Assembly (NCBI GenBank): GCA_001579985.1
Contig: LRSR01001580.1
Span: forward strand, 1 to 23,433
Direction: 5' to 3'
Length of the DNA: 23,433 nt
From: Hypsibius dujardini
Lineage: Eukaryota > Tardigrada > Eutardigrada > Parachela > Hypsibiidae
Below are positions 1 to 9,815 of the stretch, piece by piece. Within the stretch, counting starts at the first letter, position 1; each line of letters opens with the position of its first letter. The notes below the pieces were generated by a model. The model had not been told where the DNA came from. It was given only the letters and a program-made list of their open reading frames with translations, and made no database searches. The position numbers and the translations under genes were made by a program.

Positions 1-525
1 GTAACTTAACTTCCTCCTTTATGGCTCTTCGCAAAGAGGATGTCTTCATTTTTTAACGCTCTCGCGTCTTGTCCTGAATTGTTAGCTTTATGGAACATCC
101 GTTTAGCGAAAACAGCTGTACTCTCTATCACCAGAAGGTATTATTACGTTGTACTCTCGTATTTGATCGACTTTATTAACGACCAGCGTATATAGATTCA
201 TACATAGAGTGTGGTCGAAGAACTATGCCCAGCTCGAGCAGTTTTCTTATCACCCGCGATCCACGTGGCGAACCCTGCACACTCACAAGTCGTCAGCAGT
301 GTGTCTTTGAAAATGATACAGCCTAATGTTTTGTATACTTTTTCCTGTGTCTGTGTGTTTGACGATGTCTTGACTCGGTCGGAAACAGCTGTTTCTATCC
401 ATCACTGCAGCGGAGCGTTAAACTCTGGTGGGTTTTTTGGGCCACTGGTATGTGGAGTGCTAAACGTCATCTCCATCTACATTTCTTGCATGTAATATGG
501 TCGGTCTCTTCTCTTCTCTCTGACT

Positions 526-556
<31 letters not shown>

Positions 557-1203
557 GACTAATTCACCAACGGCACCTTTGCAGCGCACGAGTGATTCTC
601 ATGTCCGTCTGTGGTGTGTCGGTGTATACTAGTATCCGTGTCATGATCCCTCATTAGGTGTGAGTTTCTGCCGCAATATGTATGTACTGATGTTGTAGTA
701 CTGTACATGAACAAACTCTTTTTTTTGGCCTTTGAACTTGGTATTCGAGTACGTGTGCGAATGTTATGAAGAGTTGTTGTATCGTTTTGACTCGTTCTTT
801 CTTTCCCTCCGCGCGCTCGCGCTCGCGCTCGTTAGTGCGTAGGAGACTTCTCGGTATTATTGGGACATGCCCGCATAGCGAAGTTTGTCTTGTCTTGTTG
901 GTATCTTACGTTGAATGTTGTGCTTTTTGCCTTTTCCAGGTCAACTTTCGCTCGCTCGCACTCTCTTCTCGTCGCGTCATCGTGCGCCGCGTTTGACTGA
1001 AGAATTCTCCAGCAAACCACACCACCACACTACCAGCAGCAGCAGCAGCAGCAATATCGGCTGAAGCGATCGCGCGTGTACAAGTTCGGATCAAAGTTTT
1101 TATTCTCGGCTGCTCGCGCCTTGGTTGGTTGGCGCTTTTGTTCTTATTGGCGTCCTCGTTGTCCGCGTCTGGCTGCATATTACCTCGCTCTTCACATCTC
1201 ATC
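1..1203. other. 5' flank and probable 5'UTR of the MITF-like gene
   Basis: I see no credible protein-coding gene here. The stretch holds a (CT)n tract at about 530-556 and a short (AGC)n run near 1037-1053. A polypyrimidine tract ending in TTTTCCAG at 932-939 could be a splice acceptor, which would make 940-1203 the 5'UTR part of the first coding exon. The translation start at 1204 follows directly. No TATA box or other defined promoter element could be assigned with confidence. Confidence 0.45.
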
Positions 1204-4200
1204 ATGTCGTCGCGGACTAATTTGAAGCTCCAGCTGCAACGGGAACAAGGTATTTGACTGGTTGTCTGTTAATTGATCTACCAATGATCTTGACAGATCT
1301 ACCAATTTGAGCCGATTTAACGATCAATCAAGATTAATCCAAGAAGCAAACAGATTGATCGTTAAATCGGCTCAAATTGGTAGATTTGTCTAAGTGTTTC
1401 CGTAGACAGATTGATTGATTGATTGATTGAGCTCTTGTTGCGAGCAAAGTATTGCGTCAGACGACTGTCTTGTGCGCAGAACGTTTGATTGGGGTAAATT
1501 AGAACAAGAGTTCTCAACACGTAATCCTGGCTTAATTTGCTGAACTTTATTATTGATCGAGTGTTATTAGGTTTGGACTGCTTTTCAGGTTACATAATAA
1601 TAAGTGTGTCTTTGTGTGTGTGTCTTTCGATCTTCCCGCTTAGTGCAGAGTGTATGGAGTATCGCTTTTGTTGTTGGCGATGAAGGCCGCCTTGTGTACA
1701 TTCATTCCGGGAAGGGACTGCGTTGATTTAATACGATGCCGCTTCTTCCTTCTCTAACAGCTCAACGGGACTCGCGCGACGAGTCAGACCGACGCGGAAA
1801 TGGCTTCTCGATTTCCTCCTCCACCGGAAGCCTCTCTAGCAGTGAGGGCGGCAACGCCTCCTCGTCCACCCCGCAGTTCTCTTACATGCATCAGCTGCAG
1901 CAGCAACAGCACGGCTCTCCCATTCCCCTCCGGAATCCCAACAACAGTCCCGCGAACGTCTCCATTTCAGCGACTCTGCCCACGCCCACAGGATTTCAGC
2001 AGGTAGTTAGCGAGAAAGGGATGAAAACAAACAGTCTGTCTGTCTGTCTGCCTGCCTGCCTGCCTGGCTGTCTGTCTGTCTGTCTGTCTGTCTGCCTGCC
2101 TGCCTCCTTGCCTGTCTGCCTGGCTGGGTATCTTGTCTGTCTGCCTGTTCATCTCTGGCACGGTTGGGCATTTGCCTGCTTGCCTACCCTATTTGCGACG
2201 ATGAATGCGACAATGAGTTCACTATTTTCTTCAGCAGTACAACCTCAGCGTCGAGACTCGGCTCGAGAACCCCACCCGATTTTATGTGGAAGAGAAGCAG
2301 AAGCAACAGATGAAGTCGTACTTGTCAAACTCCCTCGGACGGGCCAGTCCCCTCATCAGCGGTCACTCATTGCCGTCCCAGCTCAGCCTGAACAACCTAC
2401 GCCAGCATAATGGCGGCAACCACCACGGTGCCAGCCCGCTCACACCGGACAGCCCGATGACGCCGCACTCGATCGGGACGCCCCATTCACCGGCCATTAC
2501 GGACGTCTCAGAGGTAAGCGGGCATTTTGTGGATGCTTTGTTCCTCGAGTAGCGGACATATTCCATGCATCAGGGCTTGGTGAGGTGACACGGGGAGGAT
2601 CGATTGATATTTGTCTGTCTGTCTATTTACCGATTGGCCTGTGTTTTTGTTTGCCTGTCTTTTCGACCGGCTATCTGTCTCTCTGTCTATCTATCTATCC
2701 CAACTATGTGTCTGTCTGTCTATCTATCCCAACTATGTGTCTGTTTGTCTGTCTGCCTGTCTGCTGTCTTTATGTACATCCCTTTGACTAATGCACTACT
2801 GATTACTACTGTCTGTCTGTTGATGGAGGTCTTACCATTTGCATCGGCATGTGTGTGTCCGTCTGCTCGTTCGTCCGTCCACCCAGCTGTATGTGTGTGT
2901 TACGATTTGTGGCTGTTTTTTAATTTGTTCACTGTAGTGACGAGCTCAGTGCCAAGGCGTCTCTCTTGTCTTTTTTGAATAACCTCAAAACTTGTTTCGG
3001 GGGTTTGATTGAATTTAACCCTTCGGGTCGCCGACTATTAATTCCTACCCCACCGCTTTTGCACCTGCAAGTAATCATAAGCAGTATCTCCTTGTTTGGA
3101 ATCAAATCACCAAGGGATCTCCGAATATGCTTGAACACTCTTTCCTCGTGTATGCTGCAGCGGACAGGATTGTAGAGTACCGTTGATGAGGTTGCAGCTC
3201 GACCTTTCTTTGGCAGGCAAAGGCGGTTTTTCAGCTTTCCCCCCCCCTTCTTCACTTCCTCCCAGGTGTTCAAACACTCATTGTAAGTATAGTAACCGAT
3301 CGACAGGTTTTTTCTCAGACGTCAATCGATAGTGCATGCAACCTATGGCCCATCAGGCCTAATCGTTGTACTGTGCATGTCAGAGAGAGGTATAATGTAA
3401 TTCCGCAAACATACTTTTTGCAAGGATGGTCCTTCTTAAACGGCCAAACGTTGCAAATTTAGTATACACTGACGTAGCAGACAGATATGCTCGTATGCCG
3501 TGCAACTGTAGGGCGATGTTCATACCGGAAAAGGCTGGGGGGAATTCCGAGGACCGATCAACGCATGTGCAGACGCGCGTCTTTTGCATGAAGACAAAAT
3601 ATCTTGGCGCTGGCTGGTTTTTTCCAAGATGTCGCTTTTCATCCTTTCTTCCCATTGAGGCGGCGTCTCGTATGCCATCCGCCAACACGATACGCGTGTG
3701 CGGGATGGCTGAAAAGCAGCTGCGACGGGGCAAAAACTTTGTGAATGGCGATGATGCAGGCATACACAGACAGAAAGGCGGCAAAGCGGTGCGGTGCGGA
3801 GGGGGGGTGTTTTTTTCGCTCAACCCCGGCGTGGGTACTTTAGTTTCCGACACCCGATACTTCTGCGTGTGTATGTGTCGATTGGGGATATTGAAATCGC
3901 GCTTCGTGGAAATTAGAATTATTACTGCGTACTATATTGTAATCGCCTACAATCGAAGAGAGCTAGTCCTCGGTCGCAGAATTGCTTTGGCCAGCCGGTT
4001 TTTTTTCTCGGTGAATTTTTTGTTTTGAAGAAGCAAGAGGCTTCAAGTTGGTCGTCTGTTGTTTCTTTCCGCGTATTCATATCCGGTCTGCGTTATACAT
4101 CGGAGCGGCTCTGTTTGCTGTGGAGTGCCCCGTCTGTGTGAGCTCTTTCCAATTCATTCACATTCATTTGGCACCAGTATACCTCGCGTTATATACCGAA

Positions 4201-5757
4201 CCGACAGGGGGAAAGGAACAGAGCTCGTCATTGAGGAGGGTTTTTTTTGTTTGCGGGAACGGAATGTGAGGGAAGTACTTGCCAGTCTTTATTGCCTCAC
4301 TTCGAGTGGATCACTCGTTTGCCACGAAAAACTTTCTGTTTTGCAGCGTTTTAATTTGTCGAAGGAAATAGATGTTTTTATGGGTATCGGATTTGAAGGA
4401 CATTCCCGTCCGTTATCGCAGAATTGGTGGGAGGTGCTGATCTGACTGTGGAGCTGATCTGACTGACTGACTTGTCAGATGTTTTGAACGGTTATCTTCT
4501 ATTAAGAGCTGGCGTATTAACGGATGATTTGAAAAAGTAACCTTCGCGCGATTAGGACGACGCGCGAGGTCAGTCGAAATCGGACCGGGTCAGGCTGGCA
4601 AGCTTGCGTCGTGTCTGATTGCGGAAATTCCTATCCTATCCATGTCCATGGAGTGTACTTGCACTGTACCATCCCCGGTGTTGCTATTTGCGACTTGATA
4701 TTCGCCGTGGGAGAGAGCGCGTACAGTTTTATTACGTTATGCCCGCTGCTTTTAATGAGATGTCGTCTCTGCGAAAATAAACCCTCACTTTTCCCCCCTC
4801 CATCGTATCGTATCGTCTGTGTGCTTCTTTGAGGAAATCCGGTTTCGAGTCCGAATCGAATATTGTAATACCGCCACTTTGCAGTCCGAGAAATACATCT
4901 GCAGTCGCGTGTCTCATGTGTGGGGGGATTTGAATCCGGTCTCTGATTGAATTGGCCTTCAGGATTGTCTTGTCTGCTGAGAGAATCGGCGACGGTCTTT
5001 GTGGTGGTGCGGATTGTGTGCTGTATTCCTTCTTGGTGTTGCAAAATGGTTCTCCGGAAAAGGGCTCGCCGGTTGACCGTGCGTCGGCGAAGGAAATGTG
5101 CAAACACGAAGACTGTAAGTCCCCAACATCCGACTGACGCCTCTCTGTGACGTCCACTGTGTCTGACTCTTCATTTCCATCTGTATGTCTGTCTGGATTG
5201 TCTGTCTGTCTGTCCGACTGGCTCTATCTATCTATGTATATATCTCTGTCTGTTAGTCTGTCTGTCTACCTGTCTGTAGGATTTTGCATGATGTAACTGT
5301 AAAATTTGTTACCTGCAAACGGACAGCTTACATCCCGATCCTCCCCGATATGTTTGGTCGGGCGATCATAGGGGGGGAAGAGTTTTGCCTGGAGAAAGGT
5401 TCCCAACAACGATGATGGGCTCTTGTGTTAATTATAGCGTCACCTCCCAGCCTTGCCATATTGTAATGCGAGACTGATGTGCCTTTGGGCGCCTGAGAAG
5501 AGTGTCTCACGTTCCGCTTATTACGTCTGTATGTGTGTGTGTTTACATTTCCTTCCTTTCTGCAGATGGACGAGCTGATAGAGGACATTATGGAGTTGGA
5601 AAGTACCGGGACGAAAGGCCGGCGTACCCGGTCTCCGAAGGAACAACTCGGCCGGTCATACAGAGATACGGTTTCACCAGATTTGGCCAGCGTATGTACC
5701 GACAAACGAAGGCAGAACGACGGACAGACAAACAGGCAGACAGACAGGCAGGCAGGC

Positions 5758-5790
<33 letters not shown>

Positions 5791-6524
5791 TACTGATAAA
5801 CAGGCAGACAAGACAGACAGATAAACTGTCTTGAAAGTTGGTTACTAAATGTTTTCTGCGTATATTTCAGGTAACCGGTAACCAGGATTACTTGCGCATG
5901 CTGGATCCAGTTACCGGGAAACTTGTCTCACCGGTCTCGTCCTCCTGCCCGGCCAACCTCCACGGTGTGAAGAGCGAATCTTCCATCACCGAAGAGGATG
6001 GCAAGTACTTTTCCAAAGACCGTCAGAAAAAGGACAATCATAACATCAGTGAGTGCACCCTTCTTATCGCGAAACTGGGGTCTTCGGAGTAACATGTGGT
6101 CATCGTCCTTTGTATCATTCGCTGTTGCAGTTGAACGGAAACGTCGTGATAACATAAATAATCTAATCAAGGAACTGCGCACCATGCTTCCTCACTCGAG
6201 TGACCCGTACGTTATCTTATTCAAGGCACGGTTGAGTCAGTCATTGGTCGTGCCTGCCTGCATGCCTGACTGATTCGACCCATTTCATTTGGGCGATGGT
6301 GACGTTCGTTTCGGTTTGTAGGAGCAAAGGTTCAACGCTAAAGGCCACCGTCGATTACCTGAAGGAGCTCAAGAAGGACCGGGAACGGTTACGGGCGATG
6401 GAGGAACGCCAGAAGAACAGTGATCACCAGAATCGAAAGCTGCAGATGAAAGTGCAGGTAACCACAGCGGGCGAGTGAGGGACGGACGTACAGACAGACA
6501 GACAAACGAACAGAAAGACAGACT

Positions 6525-6559
<35 letters not shown>

Positions 6560-7651
6560 GTCAGACAGACAGACATAATTACATGTAATCCAGTAGACAG
6601 ACAGTTAATCAGATTGTCCTTGTCCTATCATCCTTATCACTCAGGTCAAACAGACAGGGATGTAACATGCCAAGGGAAAGGTTTTCAAGAACTGCCTTGT
6701 TGAAATATGAAAGATTTTTGCCTCTTTGCATCTTTGGCTCTTTGGCAGCCCTCCAGGTAGCAGACAACCTTCACCACACAATGAAAATTAACCTCAGCAT
6801 TACAACCAATTTCAGGGTTATTAGCCTTTATTCGGTCTGCGCTAATCTTTACCCCGTTGTTATCAAACGAATTGAAAATGCTGTCATCCCATCTAGCACC
6901 GTTCTGTTGTGCTTCTTTTGTACCTGGCTAATCTATATGCGGGTAACTTTTCAGGAACTTGAACGATTAGCGGAAGCTCACGGCATCCAACTGCCCATGA
7001 CCAACCATGACGGCAGCAGCATGGCCTCCATGGCGCCGCATCTGAGTGCCCTCATAACCGGCGCTGGCGGTGTCTGCAACGGCAGTCTCGGCAGCAACGG
7101 CAAGGGCTCGCCCCAGCAGTCCGATTCCTACCCCGGGACGCCGACTCTGCAGCAGCAGCAGCAGTATCAGGCACAGCAGTATATGCAGATCAAGCAAGAA
7201 CCCCCCCAATCTCCCATTCACCAGCAGCAGTTTTCGCAGTACATGAACATGAACCTGCCCGACGACTTTCCTGGTATGTTCTGTTATCTAACCGACTCCT
7301 TTGCTTGTCTGTTTGTATGTTCGTCTGTTGGTCTGCCTTTGTGTGTCTGTTTTGTTTGGCTGAGTTTGTTTGTCTGTCTCTTCTTCTCTGTCCGTTTTTT
7401 ATTGTCTACTTGCCTTCTTGCCTTGCGGTCGGTCTGCCGGTTAGTCTGCTCGTGCACTAGCTGCGTCGCTCTGTCTGTCTCGTCTGTCGACTTACGCGTC
7501 CCATCTCCTGGTAGGTGTGAACTTCAGTGTAGCTGATCTAGCCAACATGATGGACACAGCCGAACTCGACCCAATGGTCTCCAGCATGAACAACTTTGAC
7601 AACTACAACGTGGGTGATGCGCAACAGTTGGATATGGATTTCCTAACGTAA
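1204..7651 (+). CDS. MITF: MiT/TFE family bHLH-leucine zipper transcription factor (MITF/TFEB/TFE3 homologue), nine exons
   Basis: Exons: 1204-1249, 1761-2002, 2235-2513, 5566-5691, 5871-6048, 6131-6206, 6322-6457, 6955-7273, 7515-7651 (stop TAA 7649-7651). All introns are GT-AG with consistent phase, giving 512 aa. The family is nuclear and binds E-box/M-box sites, controlling lysosomal and pigment-cell genes under mTORC1. The N-terminus MSSRTNLKLQLQREQAQ matches the TFEB Rag-GTPase-binding motif (S3, R4, Q10, L11 kept). ENPT near residue 107 matches the conserved pre-domain block. PDSPMTP at S169 resembles the TFEB S142 phosphosite, and SSSCPA ending at S256 resembles the 14-3-3 site S211. 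The acidic MDELIEDIMELES starts at 190. QKKDNHNIIERKRR at 283-296 is the basic region, with H288, E292 and R296 kept. The zipper runs to about 371 and ends ELERLAEAHG with the usual family length. VKSE (K265) and IKQE (K441) are SUMO consensus sites. The tail is Gln- and Ser/Pro-rich. The symbol denotes the family; a single invertebrate gene would be co-orthologous to MITF, TFEB, TFE3 and TFEC. Confidence 0.93.
1292..1390. repeat. near-perfect foldback in intron 1 of the MITF-like gene
   Basis: Arms at 1292-1329 and 1353-1390 are 38 bases each, with one mismatch, around a 23-base loop. The whole unit is 99 bp. It could be a very short inverted-repeat element or, if transcribed, a long RNA hairpin. 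No clear target-site duplication was found beside it. Confidence 0.8.
2034..2132. repeat. CTGT/CTGC microsatellite, MITF intron 2
   Basis: Tetranucleotide array of CTGT with CTGC interruptions, beginning about 30 bases after the donor at 2003. It has no stop codon in the frame that continues exon 2. Confidence 0.95.
2612..2765. repeat. degenerate CTGT/CTAT microsatellite, MITF intron 3
   Basis: Repeated CTGT and CTAT tetramers, including two copies of a larger unit with a CCCAACTATGTG core at about 2699-2742. It starts about 100 bases inside the 3-kb intron. Confidence 0.85.
2929..3320 (-). other. unidentified open stretch, possible mobile-element remnant
   Basis: The minus-strand frame is open for over 110 codons inside MITF intron 3. 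It includes a lysine-rich start around NECLNTWEEVKKGGGKLKN, then a Cys/Arg-rich middle. The composition looks more protein-like than neighbouring chance frames, but I recognise no domain and no gene structure around it. It may be a fragment of a transposon protein or chance. It is not called as a gene. Confidence 0.25.
5046..5114 (+). other. candidate alternative first coding exon of the MITF-like gene
   Basis: An ATG in AAAATGG context opens a 23-codon frame, beginning MVLRKRARRL and rich in arginine, that runs directly into a strong donor ACT|GTAAGT at 5115. It ends in phase 0, and exon 4 at 5566 begins in phase 0 with its own ATG, so splicing would join it in frame. A short promoter-specific first exon would parallel vertebrate MITF. 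No transcript evidence is available from the sequence, so this is a proposal. Confidence 0.3.
5180..5280. repeat. CTGT/CTAT microsatellite near the 3' part of MITF intron 3
   Basis: Imperfect CTGT, CTAT and TATC tetramers, about 290 bases upstream of exon 4. Confidence 0.8.
5721..5822. repeat. CAGA/CAGG microsatellite, MITF intron 4
   Basis: Array of CAGA with CAGG interruptions, starting about 30 bases after the donor at 5692. It fills much of the 179-base intron, and the frame of exon 4 stays open through most of it. Confidence 0.95.
6481..6582. repeat. CAGA microsatellite, MITF intron 7
   Basis: CAGA tetramers beginning about 24 bases after the donor at 6458. The array is interrupted near 6560 by a short non-repeat segment. 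Confidence 0.95.
7300..7490. repeat. degenerate CTGT-rich tract, MITF intron 8
   Basis: Heavily diverged CTGT-type sequence that starts about 30 bases after the donor at 7274 and nearly fills the 241-base intron. It looks like an older version of the fresh arrays in the neighbouring introns. Confidence 0.6.
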
Positions 7652-8420
7652 GGCCATCCGCGGACCTATTACAAGTCCCGACCGGAGGACCGTATCGTCA
7701 GTACAACGATCATTGCTGTGACACACTCACACATACAAACGCTCCGGAGCGCGATTGATAGATGTTACCGGCATTCCAGCTAGTCATCATCCCCTTGGAG
7801 AGAGAGAGAGAGAGGAGAGGTGGATGTTGTTGCTTTTTTTGCTCTGAGGATAATTGATCAGGTTGCTCTTGTTAATTGTTCACCACATATGCTGCGGATA
7901 CACACCCACGTCACCACCACCACCACCACCGAGTTCAGTTTTGACCCCCGCTCCCCTTTTTACCACGTGCGCCCGCGTAGCACCCAAACTGCTTTCCGAG
8001 GAGAGAGAGAGAGAGAGAGAGAGAGGATAAGATGCGGCAAAGTGTTTCTTTTTTCTGGGCATGGCGCCGTAGTGCGCCGGTGATGCGCTCTGCTGCCATC
8101 TGCTGTTCTTTTTTCTCGCATCGCGTTCCGGACGCTGTGTGTGTTTGCGTACGTTTTTTCGATTGTACATGCAGTGTAGATTTCTTCTTTTTTTCTTCTT
8201 TATATTTTGTTGATTTTTTCCCCTTCACTTTTTTATGCATCGTCCCGTGGAGCCGTGCCGCGGTTATTTTAGAGAGATTATATAGTAACACAACATATGG
8301 CGGCACAAAGACGGTTTTGTAATGAGTTAGGGCGCCCCCTTCCGGTTCCTTTGGCAGGAATCTGTTAATATAGGCGATGGTAAGAAGAACAAAGGGGATT
8401 GGATCGGTATAATACGCACA

Positions 8421-8530
8421 TGGCAGAAACCTTGCACTGACCGAGTTAGGCAATTTAACTCGGCATATGCTACAAAGCTATACATTGCACGAGTTATGTG
8501 GCTTAACTCAGTTAGCCTAAGTTTCTGCCA
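8421..8530. mobile_element. 110-bp MITE-like inverted-repeat element, copy A
   Basis: The ends TGGCAGAAAC and GTTTCTGCCA are inverted repeats, and imperfect complementarity extends inward for about 40 bases on each side. Inner sequence GCACTGACCGAGTTA followed by CAATTTA and CTCGG also occurs in the element at 12178-12287, which has the same 110-bp length. It has no coding capacity, and the target-site duplication is unclear. Confidence 0.65.
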
Positions 8531-8716
8531 CATGTGTAGGTTGAGTGAGCTAGGCCTTAAGATGTCTATTGGGAGGCCTAGTGACCAATGGTGGTCGTAT
8601 TTACTTTTTCTTTGTACTGTTAGGACATTTCAGAAAAAGATCTAGAAGCTTGGATTTTTATGCCATGTATTGGAAAACTACCTATTCGCCCTTCCGGCAC
8701 CCAAATTAATGTCAGG

Positions 8717-8829
8717 CAATGATGCTCTAGTGATGGTAAGTTACTCCCAGTCAATGATGCTCCAGTGATGGTAAGTTACTCCCAGTCAATGATGTTCCAG
8801 TGATGTTGAGTTACTGTCAGGCAATGATG
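8717..8829. repeat. 35-bp tandem repeat, about 3.2 copies
   Basis: Copies begin at 8717, 8752, 8787 and 8822, with the core CAATGATG followed by CAGTGATG and AGTTACT. The later copies carry a few substitutions. Confidence 0.9.
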
Positions 8830-9171
8830 TCGTTGTGTGTGGTCAAAATCAAAGACTCTGGCGTTGTGTTTGTAAGGTGTTACGAAAACGAGTGCTCAAT
8901 ATAAAGACTGTTTCAGAGTCAAGGAGTTCGCTTGAAGGATGAATCACCTACGATCCACAATTAATTGAGCACAAATAGTGAAGACAAGAAAAAAACCGGA
9001 GAAATGAAAACATAACAGAAGAACGGCCAGACCAGTCACGATCCATAAATTGTTCGTCACCGACAGTCAAAGGCTCCACCGAACTCGAACTCTAACAGGG
9101 GAGAAACTGAAGAGGAGCGAAAATCGAGAAATCCGCTATAAACGTACTTAGAGAAAGTCCCCGAATGCACC

Positions 9172-9768
9172 TCACTTCTTCAGCAGCTTGACCAGAGCGT
9201 CGTACCCAGTCACGACCTCCTCCAACAGCACCTTCTTGTATCGCTTCACTGTGTTGACGCCTTCCTCCTGCATGAAGACTGTCAAATTTTCCGGCAACTT
9301 TAGGAAGCGTAGAGCCTGCATTTTCAGGCCAGTCAGCATGTGCATGTCGGACAGAACGAGTAGGCGACCGACGTTCTCCTGATTGACGTTGCTGATGAGC
9401 TGGTGTTCACAAGCCGCCTTCAGACCGGACACGCGGTACTTGTCAGCGGCTTTGAGCAGTTCCTCCGCGACCCGCGAGTTCTTGCCGCTGCTCTTCAGCG
9501 GTTCCAGCGTGTCGCAGTACATGTACGCCAATAGAGCGTCCAAGGTTGAACCGTCAAGGTCATCAATTCGACATTTCCCTGTAATGAGTGGAACCCGACT
9601 ATATAGATAATCAGTTGAACAAAAAAGCCGCAGCACATCGAAATACAGAGACGGGATAAGAGACAAGCGAGACTGACAGACAGGCAGACAAATACAAAGA
9701 CATGTATAGAGGCAGGGAAGCAAGTAGGTAGGCAAGCAGACAGAGAGACAGACAAAGAGATAGGCAAA

Positions 9769-9815
<47 letters not shown>

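Larger units (their letters stand above)
2514..5565 (+). other. 3-kb intron 3 of the MITF-like gene
   Basis: This is the one long intron in the window. It holds degenerate CTGT/CTAT arrays at about 2612-2765 and 5180-5280, a short open stretch on the minus strand near 2929-3320, and long open frames on both strands around 3380-4028 with no recognisable protein. It also contains a candidate alternative first exon at 5046-5114. It lies where MITF-family genes of vertebrates use internal promoters, which is a reason to look for transcripts here. That comparison is inference only. Confidence 0.7.
7652..9171. other. convergent spacer: 3'UTR region of the MITF-like gene and downstream flank of the SPOP-like gene
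   Basis: No coding gene is supported. The stretch has (GA)n tracts at about 7798-7816 and 8000-8025, an (ACC)n run near 7910-7930, T-rich sequence at 8100-8240, one 110-bp inverted-repeat element and one 35-bp tandem repeat (both listed separately). I saw no canonical AATAAA for either convergent gene in this spacer, so their 3' ends stay undefined. Confidence 0.5.

Noticed and set aside
3380-4028. Overlapping long open frames on both strands in MITF intron 3 (200 codons plus, 157 codons minus)
   Set aside because: There is no recognisable domain, biased composition or splice structure, and the opposite-strand overlap suggests chance. They were left as intron.
4880-4960. Segment with GATTTGAATCC resembling a tRNA B box
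   Set aside because: No matching A box or cloverleaf could be built around it.
6667-6954. In-frame open extension of MITF exon 8 into intron 7
   Set aside because: A strong acceptor TTTTCAG at 6948-6954 and direct homology of ELERLAEAHG with the zipper end fix the exon start at 6955. The upstream residues match nothing in the family.
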